Shown here: positions 9,349 through 18,173 of the stretch, piece by piece
How the letters are laid out: every line of letters starts with the position of its first letter
Position numbering within the stretch: position 1 is the stretch's first letter
Source: Gracilaria vermiculophylla
Taxonomy: Eukaryota; Rhodophyta; Florideophyceae; Gracilariales; Gracilariaceae
Direction of reading: 5' to 3'
Assembly (NCBI GenBank): GCA_019155205.2
Contig: JAHNZQ020000181.1
Span: forward strand, 1,191,809-1,241,418
DNA length: 49,610 nt
Made by a program: the position numbers and the translations under genes
The notes under the pieces: generated by a model
The model's database searches: none
Told to the model about the DNA's origin: nothing
What the model saw: the letters and a program-made list of their open reading frames with translations, nothing else

Positions 9349-10538
9349 TTCATAATCATAACATTATATTGATAACACCCATCAGTACGGCTCGAGGATC
9401 ACCTTTTTCGGGCTCTGAACAGTTTTAAACCGTAGAATTGAAAGCTGATGGAAAATCATATGCGGAAATTGGGCGACCTTTGAAGCGTCATCCGGTCACC
9501 ATTCACCATTTTCTTAAAAATCCAGCAACTTATGGAATAAAAAATCTACAGGATGTCTACACCTTTTCCGTGCTGCAGATGGACGCGGAAGAAAACGATA
9601 ACTGCGTCGAGGAAATGTTTTGTGCATGAAAATTGCAAAACAATTAAACATCAATACATCTAAATCAACAATATGGCGGGAAATAAATAAGAAGAATTTG
9701 TTCAAGTATAAAAAAATGAAGAAAGCATTCATTTTAGAAAATCTTCATAGGAAAAACGGGATATTCTGGTTTGCAAACATGGCGTATTGAAAAGATCAAT
9801 GGGACACCGTCCTTTTCTTCTGAGGGAGAAATGTTCAACTTGGATTGTTCAAATTGTTATAAACTTTATTGGGATGTACTCAGAAAAAAACGCTCTAAAA
9901 TTTGTTCCAAACACTCTAGAGGCGGTTCTGGAATGGTATGCGCTGGTATACCAAAATACGGAAAAACATATATTGCATTTATTGATGGAAAAATGGCCTT
10001 TGCACGCTGGCAAGGAGTTCTTTATATCTACATGCTACCTTGTAGATATTGTGTACACGGAGAAAAGTTTGCTTTTTAAGAAGATAATGCCCCAGTACAC
10101 AAATGAAAATTGGTGTCCGAATGGGTAAACGAAGCATACAGTAAGATAATGGGAGGGCCAGCGTGCTCACTGGACATAAAGCTAGTTGAAAATTTATGGC
10201 GTTTATTTTCAAGAATGTTTTACGGCATGACCATGAAAGACAGTTTAGCACATTTGTTTATTTGAAAAACTGTATTAAGAATTTTTGGGACAATATTTCA
10301 TTTTCGACAATTAACGGCTACTTTAATTCAATGCCCAAACGCTGTATTATCATGATTCAGCAAAAGGAAGGAAATATTTCTTACTGGGTCGCCAAAAGAG
10401 ACTGAAGTAGGATAAATATGTTATGTTTTTGAAATGATTTTCGGATTCGAATGTATTTTAAGACTCGATTTTGTAGTCGTACAGTACCAAAATCAGGATA
10501 CATTAAGTTTGACGCCATCGTGATAAAATTTTGAAACA
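9349..10538 (+). mobile_element. Tc1/mariner element 1, heavily decayed
   Basis: The plus strand codes for a broken Tc1-type transposase. The N-terminal helix-turn-helix is KADGKSYAEIGRPLKRHP then VTIHHFLKNPATYG (from about 9438). After frameshifts it reads MFNLDCSNCYKLYWDVLRKK, then GGSGMVCAGIPKYGKTYIAF, then a frame with EDNAPVHK (canonical QQDNAPVH, second Asp) and LVENLW (canonical IENLW, third acidic residue). Terminal inverted repeats are suggested by GTTTCATAATC at 9349 and, on the other strand, GTTTCAAAATTTTATC ending near 10538. These resemble ends of the other Tc1 copies. Several stops make it non-coding today. Confidence 0.75.
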
Positions 10539-10642
10539 GACTGTATCTCTTTTTTTAACTTTTGGAGCCTCTTCCCAAAGGAAGAAATACATCCTATACA
10601 GAACGCCTCGTTTTAGTACGGGAAGGGAGAGAAATCATGAAA

Positions 10643-11700
10643 CCGTTTCAAAAACACATGTCCATCAGCATCAAATCTTTACAGCGAGACGCTCAAGAGT
10701 TTATTATGCATTCTTTCTGCTGCATAGCGCTAATGAAAAGTTTCGGCATCTAATTGATGTACTTTTCCTCGGTTTCAAACATTAAAGATGTCGAGCAATC
10801 TGCAATACAGTTTTTGAGTTCAAAAACTGTCTGAAATTGCCTTTCGTGCTTACGAGCCATCCTAGGCAGCAGTCTTCAGACGTTTTCGAATGGGTTCAAA
10901 TCTTGTAAGCGCGCCAGCCCCTCCAACACAGATAGCTCTGGCTCCTCTACCCAATTTTTGACTAAAGACGCAGCGTGTACTGGCGCATTATCCTGTTGAA
11001 AAATGAAATTTTCTTCATGGAAATGTAAACTAGATGGTAGCAAATAAGTGCATTGAACTTCTTAATATTTTTCCGCGTTCATGTTTGTTTCATTAAATGC
11101 AATGTGAGTGAAACATTTTTTAGAAACGCCAGCCCAGACCATTACAGAGCTTCCATCTGAGTGCCTGGTGTAAACTTCATGACGTTCTTTACGAAGATTC
11201 TGCAAATAAGATTTGTACTAATCTGGTCCTTCCAAATTGAATTTTTTTCATCAGTACAAATAAAATTTTCCCATTAGTTTTTCCAATAGGCTTTTACAGC
11301 ACACCAGTCAACGCTCTCTTGCTTGTTAAGGTCTTGAAGAGAGAACGTTTTTTTCATTTTTTAATACTTTAATAAATCTGTGTAGTTTATTTGCCTCCAT
11401 CTAGTTGATTTTGATACTTTGAGATTGAGATTCATTCAAAATGTTTTGCATGATACATTTTCTTTTGCACAACTCTCTCTTACTTCCATTTTTGCCTGCT
11501 CGACGGATCTTTTTAGGGCGTCCTGGAGATCGTTTTCATCCACAGAGAGTCGGAGTTTTGAAAAAATTAGCAATTGTGACTCTAGAACGCTTCCATTTTC
11601 GAGCGATAGCACTGTTGGACTTATTTTGGCGTTTAACGTGATTCTTTTCAGCTATTATTGCTTGTGAAGTGGAGGAACTAGAGCCATTTATGAAGTACAT
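10643..11700 (-). mobile_element. Tc1/mariner element 2, decayed, 5' end lost at a repeat junction
   Basis: Minus-strand Tc1 transposase starting at the ATG at 11687 with MALVPPLHKQ, two stops, and then frames giving SRVTIANFFKTPTLCGWKRSPGRPKK (HTH and GRPR-like linker). Further on come YKSYLQNLRKERHEVYTRHS, SVMVWAGVSKKCFTHIAFNE and ENFIFQQDNAPVHAA. The copy resembles the element at 48236 most closely. On the plus strand its far end shows CGTTTCAAAAACACATG at about 10643, matching the terminal repeat at 48236. At the 5' side the sequence breaks off at 11700 against the family-2 repeat, about 13 bases upstream of the ATG. Multiple stops and shifts show it is dead. Confidence 0.8.
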
Positions 11701-12356
11701 GCCCGTTTTTCCAGGTTTTTCTTTATATGGGCTCGTAGTTTGGAATCCACAGGAGATGATTAAGATAACTACCTCCCACGTAAGCTCTTGGTCGCACCTA
11801 TCTTACAAGCGTGGCATGAGGAGCTCCCGGAAGGCCCGGTGTCTGGTACAGTACACTGGAGGTGGCCGAAATGGCCGATATTTTATTTATTTATTTGTTA
11901 ATTTGTTTAGGACTTTCCCTGTTTACTTGACTAACACTACAGTGCATGAAGGCGACGGCATCTCTGATGCCGCCGTCAGTAAGCGGAAACCAAGGTTCCG
12001 GCTCCGAGCCTTCTGCCTACGTCGGTATTTGCTTCTCACGAGGGATATCTCGTAGCGTACGGTCGTTCATCCGCCTTGTTCACTAAGAGTACTCACGCTT
12101 GGGATACTACCTGTTTCACTGTGCTCGTTTCTGGTACAAGCATCTTTACGGATCGCCGTCGTTTGCCTTTCGGCTACCTTCCTTTATCCGACCTTGATAG
12201 TACATCCTCCACCTTGTGGATGAGGTGACACGCGCTCCATTTTTCTTTTCCACCTGTTTCCTCCAAAGACGCACCACATGCTCATACATACACCTAGTGG
12301 GAATCTTTCTCATACCTCTTCCGCCAATTTTTGCCCAGGCAACCCCGGTCTTACCG
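11701..12356 (+). repeat. Interspersed repeat family 2, copy 1 (3' truncated)
   Basis: Matches 35828-36445 nearly end to end. Shared anchors include gcccgtttttccagg, ctggtacag, ggtggcc with aaatggccga and tatttatttattt, gccttctgcctacgtcggta, acggatcgccgt followed by gtttgcctttcggct, and acatcctccaccttgtggat. It lacks the last roughly 130 bp present in copy 2. A fragment of exactly that missing end lies at 17757-17893, directly before a Copia gag. The family may therefore be a Copia LTR or its transcribed part, but clear TG/CA tips and target duplications were not found. Non-coding. Confidence 0.75.
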
Positions 12357-12697
12357 TAAGTGTTACGGGACTGCTAGTTTACCGCTCAAAAAAGAATGTA
12401 CAGAAACGACGAAAAAACCGGTAAAATTATTCAGTTTTGGATGTGCAAATTTTCTAAAATACCTTCATGCATTTGAAATAGTTAGTTTTGTGTGAAAGAA
12501 AAACTGGCACTTAACTGCAATTATCTTTGTCTGTCTGAATAGATAAGAGGGATTCAACTTCACTTTCTGCAGTTTTCGCCAGTCGAAAATCAGGACTATA
12601 CACCTAGTATTCAGGCTGCATAGCTCGATAGACAATCAAATAGGCGGTAGCCCCAGTTTCCCGGCACTGGCGATCTGGTTTAACTTTTTCACTTCTC
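12357..12697. other. Unassigned spacer
   Basis: About 340 bp of A/T-rich DNA between the family-2 repeat and the GC-rich island. No coding motif or repeat copy was recognised. Confidence 0.4.
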
Positions 12698-13350
12698 GTG
12701 CAGATAACCCACCACCTCCACGGACCACTCCACAACTCTATATCACGTGCATTACGATATTCCTTCCCCTTCCCCGCGAGCCATACTGCAGTCTTACCCT
12801 CCTCGACACCTCCTTACACCACACTGGGTTCCAATTGTCCCTCCCACTCCACATCATTCCCAACTGCTGCTACCCGCACTGCTCCTTCTTCGCCCGCAAC
12901 ATCCCCGCCGTTCGGAGACACCAGAGGCGTTGCAAGCATCGCCTAACCCCCAACAAACGAGCTCATATCTCTCCTTCGCTTCACATATCACTCCTCCACC
13001 CCCCCCAGCCCAGACCCAAAGGATTTTGCCTTCGTCCAGTTCTTTGAAAAAGTCCCACCTCAAGACGGCGTCGATCTCACTCTCAAATGCATAAGCCCGA
13101 GATGGGCAACAGACGATGAACACAGCCACACCACTAATCCCGTCCCCGTCTCCATACAATCCGACTCCGATAATGTCACCCCATGGTTCGGACTCATCCC
13201 TGCATCCTCCATCCTCGGCGCCATTCACATTGTCCGTCCGAACTACGCCATTCCTCCCTTCACCCCTCGTCTCCACTGGCGCTTCCATTGATTCTACCTC
13301 AATCGGTTCTACCGCGACCCCACAGCAAAGCCACATCTCCCCAACCAATA
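12698..13350 (+). pseudogene. Possible transposase C-terminal fragment, unrecognised family
   Basis: A single plus-strand frame running through a TAA at 12944-12946 and a TGA near 13291 reads like genuine protein. Parts of it are FVQFFEKVPPQDGVDLTLKC, WATDDEHSHTT, WFGLIPASSILGAIHIVRPN and RLHWRFH(stop)FYLNRFYRDP. The style (an acidic/aromatic middle, L-I-P-A-S-S-I-L-G, ending FYLNRFY) reminds me of the C-terminal region of KDZ-like transposases. I cannot confirm this and give no function. The N-terminal 80 residues are low-complexity S/T/P. Codon-rich C content and frames in parallel make shadow translations long here. Confidence 0.35.
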
Positions 13351-13764
13351 AATACCACCACTTTTCAACACTCTTCTTTCACTCCACCCTCTCCTCTCCC
13401 TCTCTGGCCCCGTCCTCCTCCTCTACTTACACATGCATTAATGGCAGCTCCTCCATACGCCTGCTCTTTAGTAGCTCGAACGATTCCTCCTCTGGCAGGC
13501 ACGAGCTTACAAAGCAATCCAAAACAGCCCCAAGCCGCTTCTTCATATGCTTCAAAAAGTAGTCTTCCCTGACTGCCAAGTAAAGCTTCCCAGTCGATGG
13601 TATCCTTCAGGCAACTATCGCTCTCCGCTCCGAGCTACCACAAACTTGCCGTCGTTCCCCTCCACACACCCTTTCATTTCGAAACTCCATACGGTACATC
13701 TTCACCGCTTCCCATGCCGTTTTCAGTACTCCTTCAACCGCATGCGGCAAGTACTCCCCAGTGG

Positions 13765-14100
13765 CAGCATTTCGGGCAGCGTGCGTTTGCAATCCATGAG
13801 GTCTCGCGTGACGCCGTCGATTCTCTTGATGGCGACCATCTCCTTGCGGACGTGATTGATGGCGGCGCACACTATTCCGTACGCGCCGCGGCGGATAACG
13901 CGATCGACGGTGTAACGTTGGGGGCATTCAAACTCCAAGCCGGAGATGTAGTACAGCCTGAGAGGAGCTGGCATGCCGTGGACGGCAGGGTGTAGGGGGA
14001 CTTACTGTATGACACCGTCATTGAGCGGTGGCTGGTGAGGTTGGTGCTGCGGCTGCGCGTGATGGCGTTCGGAGGTTTCTACGTCCGTATCCACCTGCAT
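13765..14100 (-). pseudogene. MAP kinase 5' fragment (exon 1, 48-nt intron, start of kinase domain)
   Basis: Minus strand. The ATG at 14098-14100 opens an Asp/His/Gln/Pro-rich leader ending in GVIQ. A short intron (14005-13958) then joins in phase to LYYISGLEFECPQRYTVDRV. Kinase subdomain I follows as IRRGAYGIVCAAINHV, where the first Gly of the Gly-loop is Arg. Subdomain II is MVAIKRID with its Lys, and subdomain III is KRTLPEM with its Glu (canonical KRTLREI). The match to MAPK N-lobes is strong. Homology stops after LPEMLPLG. No HRDLKP, DFG or TxY activation motif is visible downstream towards 12700, so only about the first quarter of a MAPK remains. It is divergent from the PP4R3-like gene 695 bp away. 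Confidence 0.75.
13958..14005 (-). other. Predicted 48-nt spliceosomal intron in the MAPK fragment
   Basis: On the minus strand the donor is CA|GTAAGT (5' G at 14005) and the acceptor is CTCTCAG|G (last base at 13958). Splicing replaces an in-frame TAA with Gln and places VIQ directly in frame before LYYISGLEFE, the start of MAPK homology. The consensus donor, the pyrimidine-rich acceptor side and the restored frame all agree. A 48-nt length is very short. Confidence 0.7.
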
Positions 14101-14794
14101 CTGGGGGTAGTAAAGAGGGGGTATTGAAATGAGAAGCATCCCAGACGATGGATGAGGTGGACAAGGTGGAGGAGGCGGAGGATGAGGGAATGGCGAAAAG
14201 GAGGAGTATGGGGAGGTGAAGAGGATAATGAGGAACAGGCAGCCACTTGGAGCAGGAAGCGTAGATAAGGCAATACGGGACGAGACGGGAGAGAAAGCGC
14301 CGCGGTGAAACAAGAGGTCATCGAAGCGGCGATTGGGACGAGTCTGCGCCGCTGTGGCGGCAGCGACGTGCTGGCACAGTTGCGCCCGTGGGCTTGCGCG
14401 CTGGCAACGTGCGCAGCGCACGGTGCCACAAAAAACGCGGCCCCAAAGTTTTTGAAAATGGTGGCGGCGAGGGCAGCAATCACGGAAACAAACGCGAGCG
14501 TCAGCAGCGTGCGCAAGTGCTCAACATCACTTTCAGTGGCTTTACGCGCGGCGCGCTCCTCTGCCCTCCGCACCCGCTGTCTCCTCAGCGCGCTCGCACC
14601 GCTCCACCGACTCCACGAATCGGCAACTCCCGCCCACGCCTACGTCCCGCTCGTCTGCCGTCCTTGCTTGCAGTTGCCCCTCATCCTTCCCGGCGCGTTT
14701 CGCCTTTCGCTTTCTCGCACGCTCCGCTGTCTCACGGCGCGCCGCTGTGCGTTCCTGGCGGCGCTTCGCGTATGTCAGCGTTTTGTGCTTCCTC
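14101..14794. promoter_or_regulatory. Head-to-head intergenic region between MAPK and PP4R3 relics
   Basis: A 694-bp GC-rich region between two divergently oriented ATGs (14100 minus, 14795 plus). It presumably held a bidirectional promoter. It contains strong purine-strand bias near 14100-14200. Long frames here on both strands are composition effects. No TATA-like element was convincingly placed. Confidence 0.4.
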
Positions 14795-16309
14795 ATGGCC
14801 ACCCCTGTGGCCACCGCTGGGAGGCGTGTCAAGCTCTTTTTTCTCGCTGAGGACGGCAAATAGGACGACCGTGGAACTGGCTTTCTCACCTGCCTGCCTG
14901 ATCCGCACACCAAACTGTTCAACGTGCGCGTTCTGGCAGAAACCAACGGCTCCCTGTTGCTCTCCTCCCAACTGCATCCCGCCGATTCATACTACCGCCG
15001 CCCGGAGCAGAACATCATCACGTGTAATGAGCGACCTTCTCCCGACTCGAACTCACCCACTGAGGTTGCTGTCTCCTTCGCCGATGTGGACGGATGCTTC
15101 GAGTTGTGGAGCAAGATTCTCATGCTCGAAAACCTCAAACCCCAGTCTCATTCGCCTCGCGACGCACAGCAGCAAGAGCACCAGCAGCAGCACCACCACC
15201 AGCAGCAGTACCATCACTAGTAGCACCACCAACCGCATCAGCCGCACCAACAGATGCATCACTCCATACCAGATGACGCAACGATGCCCGCGACAGCACA
15301 CCAGTCATTGCCGCCGCAATCTCTCCACCCCGAGCGTCCCAGCCCATCTCAGCCGCGTGAACCGCATGTTGGCGATGCGAATATCGCCGATACCGACGAA
15401 CGCGAAACGCACCATGCGCCTACGTCGCCGGCTCGCTTGCCCGATGTTTCCACCGCTGTTGGCGCTCATGAACCGCGGCTGTTTGAGGAAACCGTTTCCA
15501 ATGTCGCGTGGAATCAGGACGCGATTGAGGAGGTGCTTTTTCGGGAGGGCGCGGGTTACATGATTCTTTCACATTCCCAAATTCCTGTGCGCGTGTCTCC
15601 GACGACCACCACCAACCTTGCTGGTATGGAACAGATAATTTTGGCTATGTCAGATCCCAACCGTGAAGGACTTATGACGCTGGTGCATCTTATGATGCAG
15701 TCCAACGTTATGGAGAATCAAAACATTCGTCAAGCGTTCGCACGACTGGTGTCATCGCCCCATTTCATCTCATCGCTGTGTAACACATTTTGCGAAGCCG
15801 AAGTCAGTAGAGACGTCGAGTTGCTAAGCGTGCTAAACGTTCTTATTCGCTGCTTATTTCGCTTAGGTGCCAATAGCGTGCTTAAAGTGCTGTTGAACGA
15901 AAACTACTTCACGGATGTTATTGGGTGTTTGGAGTATGATGAGCAGAACCTACCACGATTTGTAAAGGCATTGGGGGAGTGGAAGCGAAAACGTGTTTTT
16001 CGCGAGGAAAAGAAGCACCCTGCCTCTGGCCAACGTCAGGTTTGGAATGCGTCCAGTGCATTGCATGTCCGCGGCGATCAAAGTGATGTGCATGCACGAA
16101 ATGCATCCGAGGCATCTCATGCACAAACCGGGTTGACTAACTGGCATTCAAAGTCTCTTTCATCGAAGAATAAGTCTTCCGCTCATCAAGAAGCGGTACT
16201 ACCTGCTCTTCTGGGACCACACACTGCTTCATTCTCATATCCTCAAACGCTTTTCTATTTTAAAGCGTGGGGCATGACAGATGAAAATTCAATGGTCTTC
16301 GCTGTGTAG
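14795..16309 (+). pseudogene. PP4R3/SMEK-like protein phosphatase 4 regulatory subunit 3, with stops
   Basis: From the ATG at 14795 one frame gives GRRVKLFFLAEDGK(stop)DDRGTGFLT, SLLLSSQLHPADSYYRRPEQ and VAVSFADVDGCFELWSKI. This is the N-terminal PH/EVH1-like domain of PP4R3, which recruits substrates to PP4. A Gln/His tract follows with two adjacent TAG codons (15218-15223). The SMK-1 region then reads LFEETVSNVAWNQDAIEEVL, DPNREGLMTLVHLMM and NENYFTDVIGCLEYD. All three stops are TAG: one sits at the invariant Trp (14861-14863) and two in the Gln tract. Homology ends soon after GCLEYD, near residue 400, whereas family members usually reach 700 or more. Probably a truncated pseudogene. Confidence 0.8.
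15166..15253 (+). repeat. CAG/CAC trinucleotide tract
   Basis: A run of cag, caa, cac and cat codons coding for Gln/His inside the PP4R3-like frame, between the PH-like and SMK-1 domains. It contains the two in-frame TAG codons at 15218-15223, each one base from CAG. Low-complexity Gln tracts are common linkers at this position. Confidence 0.8.
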
Positions 16310-16356
16310 GATGGTCTGCTTCCTGGCCGGGTGATTGGGATAGGGAAACCCGCAGA

Positions 16357-16671
16357 TTGGTCTGCGATTTGAAAGCAATTCAAGAAAAAGGACGAAGCTT
16401 CAAGCAAGACCGTGAAACTGCCAAAACGACTTCCAGCAACTCGGCTTTGAGCTCTTCACATACTTTGCTTCCTTTTTCTACGACCACCACCAACAATACC
16501 AAAGTTGTGGTAGAGGACGACAGCCAACCGGTACAATCTGAGCCTCATGACGTGAAGCAGGAAGAGCCGCAGAGCGTCGGTTCTTGGTCCTCCATGTCAA
16601 AGGGGAGGCGGCCCCCAGGAAACAAGTTGCGGCGGGTAGGTCTTTCGCCGGCCGAAAAGACCAGGCGCTGA
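16357..16671 (+). CDS. Ser/Thr-rich basic-tailed frame, unrecognised; possible PP4R3 tail remnant
   Basis: A 104-residue frame with an S/T-rich middle (SNSALSSSHTLLPFSTTTTN), an acidic stretch VVEDDSQPVQSE and a basic end (KGRRPPGNKLRRVGLSPAEK). It lies 47 bp after the PP4R3-like frame, in another frame. PP4R3 tails are typically charged and low-complexity, so it could be a shifted C-terminal remnant. That is inference from position only. Confidence 0.3.
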   Translation: MVCDLKAIQEKGRSFKQDRETAKTTSSNSALSSSHTLLPFSTTTTNNTKVVVEDDSQPVQSEPHDVKQEEPQSVGSWSSMSKGRRPPGNKLRRVGLSPAEKTRR

Positions 16672-17756
16672 GCGGAAGAAAGCCTGACGCGCGGCGATTG
16701 AGGCAGGTCGGTGATGGTCGCATTCAACCTGGTAGATCCCGCCGTGGCCACCGGCATGGATCTTTTCCCGCTTGAGTGTAGTGGCGAAGCTGGTATGGAA
16801 CGAAGATGGCGCGGTCGGCGCGTGAAGGCGAGAGGCCCATAAAGGATGTTGACAAACGCAAACATGTCTCGGAGAACACAACAGGTAGCTCAGCCGCCGT
16901 AGAGTGGGTTCGCTCTCGTAGATGCGCACCGGGGGAGGTGGGAGTGGTCGTGCACCCGGCTTGGCCCAGAGCGCGACGAACGCAGCGACCAGAGGTGTAA
17001 TGCCAACACGGCGAAGCGTAAGGCGGAGGCGGCGCAAGCCCTGGCGGTGGCGGGACGCGTGAACACTGGCCCGGTGCATGTAGACCAAGCATGGGGCGCA
17101 TCACGGCGCACGCATGGCTGCGAGCGCACAAGAGGCCACGCGTGATGACGACGGCAAGCGCATCACCGGCGTGTAGGCCGCAGTGAGCACCTGCCGCGCG
17201 GCGTTGAGCGCCGACTCGTTGGTGATGTTTCAAAGATTCCGTAATCGCTCTGTGTGATCGAGGGCACGGGAGGGTAAAAAGAGTGGCACAAATTGACAAT
17301 TAGGTTGCGGTAAGACAGTCTGTGGTGGACAATGCATGAGCAGGAGTAGAAGCGGGCTGGAGGGATGCGGAGCTGGATGGGTGCGCGGAGGGTGTATGAG
17401 AATGGGGAAAGCTGCCCGATGTACTTCTAGGCGATATCGTTCAGAGAGACAGACGCAGAACCCGTGTGCGCGAGGGTTAGTATTATTACCCTGCTGTAGT
17501 TTGCTCGTTTGCGTAGTGGGTTTTCGAACGTATCCCCACGAGCAGGGTATTAAACTTCCTTTCCACTTACATTCAATGGCCGCTAAACTAGAAACTAGGA
17601 CAAAACTGCAACTAACGAATGCTAGGAAGGGCGAGGTGAAGGTTTTTTTATAAGAATCGGCAATGCGCGCCGAGCAACCAGCGCATACTGCAATAATTGC
17701 AGATTTTTTGGTTTTTAATATCCACGCATTGCGTTCTAGCAGGGTGATCTAGAATT
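16672..17756. other. GC-rich DNA with coding-like but unrecognised frames
   Basis: About 1.1 kb. On the minus strand, joined frames around 17250-16880 read like ancient protein (for example NITNESALNAARQVLTAAYT and later RVGITPLVAAFVALWAKPG). I could not assign a family. Plus-strand frames also stay open because of composition. It may be another relic host gene. Confidence 0.3.
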
Positions 17757-17893
17757 TCGAGAACACGTGTGTGACACACGACATTATTGGGTTGTTCTTT
17801 CGAGAGGGCTCTACCACCGAACTACCTCCGCAGAGGAAGATTTGGACGTCTTTGTGTTCTTTATCCCCCCGCGAGCTATTGCACTACAAGTGG
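17757..17893 (+). repeat. Family-2 repeat, 3'-end fragment
   Basis: Matches 36470-36570: acgacattattgggttgttct, gagagggct, taccaccgaactacctccgc with agaggaagat, then cgcgagct followed by attgcactaca. Only the last roughly 135 bp of the repeat is present. The Copia gag frame begins about 280 bp downstream in the same orientation. This fits the end of a 5' LTR, with the tip at ACTACA near 17890. Confidence 0.65.
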
Positions 17894-18173
17894 TCTCTCG
17901 ACTTAGAAAGATCACTTGAAAATGTGTCTCCTCTTTGAGGATTCGTTAGCCGATGATCTCAGAGTTTTTCCCGTTTCTACGGTTTTAGGATGTCGAAGAA
18001 GCCATTTTGGACGGAGCCTGTAATCACTTGCAGTTGCCCCCACCAAGATGGTGGCCAACCGGGCAATTGGTTGCCTTCACGGATTCCGATCCGGTCTGAA
18101 TCGATTCTAGCCGCGAAGGCTCCCAAATCTTTGGGCTTGGGCTTAGTTGGAAGACTGAGATCTCTCCCCAGCT

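Noticed and set aside
12854..13348. 164-residue minus-strand frame
   Set aside because: It is antisense to the plus-strand protein-like frame, Gly/Glu-rich, and has no motif.
14002..14850. Long frames on both strands between the MAPK and PP4R3 relics
   Set aside because: Several overlap in GC-rich DNA without motifs. Only the minus-strand frame feeding the intron at 14005 is supported by the kinase homology.
14861..15223. UAG reassigned to a sense codon
   Set aside because: Other genes in the window (for example the Harbinger-3 accessory gene) end in TAG where family proteins end. One of the TAGs replaces Trp and the others Gln, so no single reassignment explains them.
14388..15563. 391-residue plus-strand open frame
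   Set aside because: It overlaps the PP4R3-like gene in another frame and reads as Ser/Thr/Arg/Pro-rich low-complexity protein. The frame beside it carries recognisable PH-like and SMK-1 homology, so this is a shadow produced by GC-rich codons.
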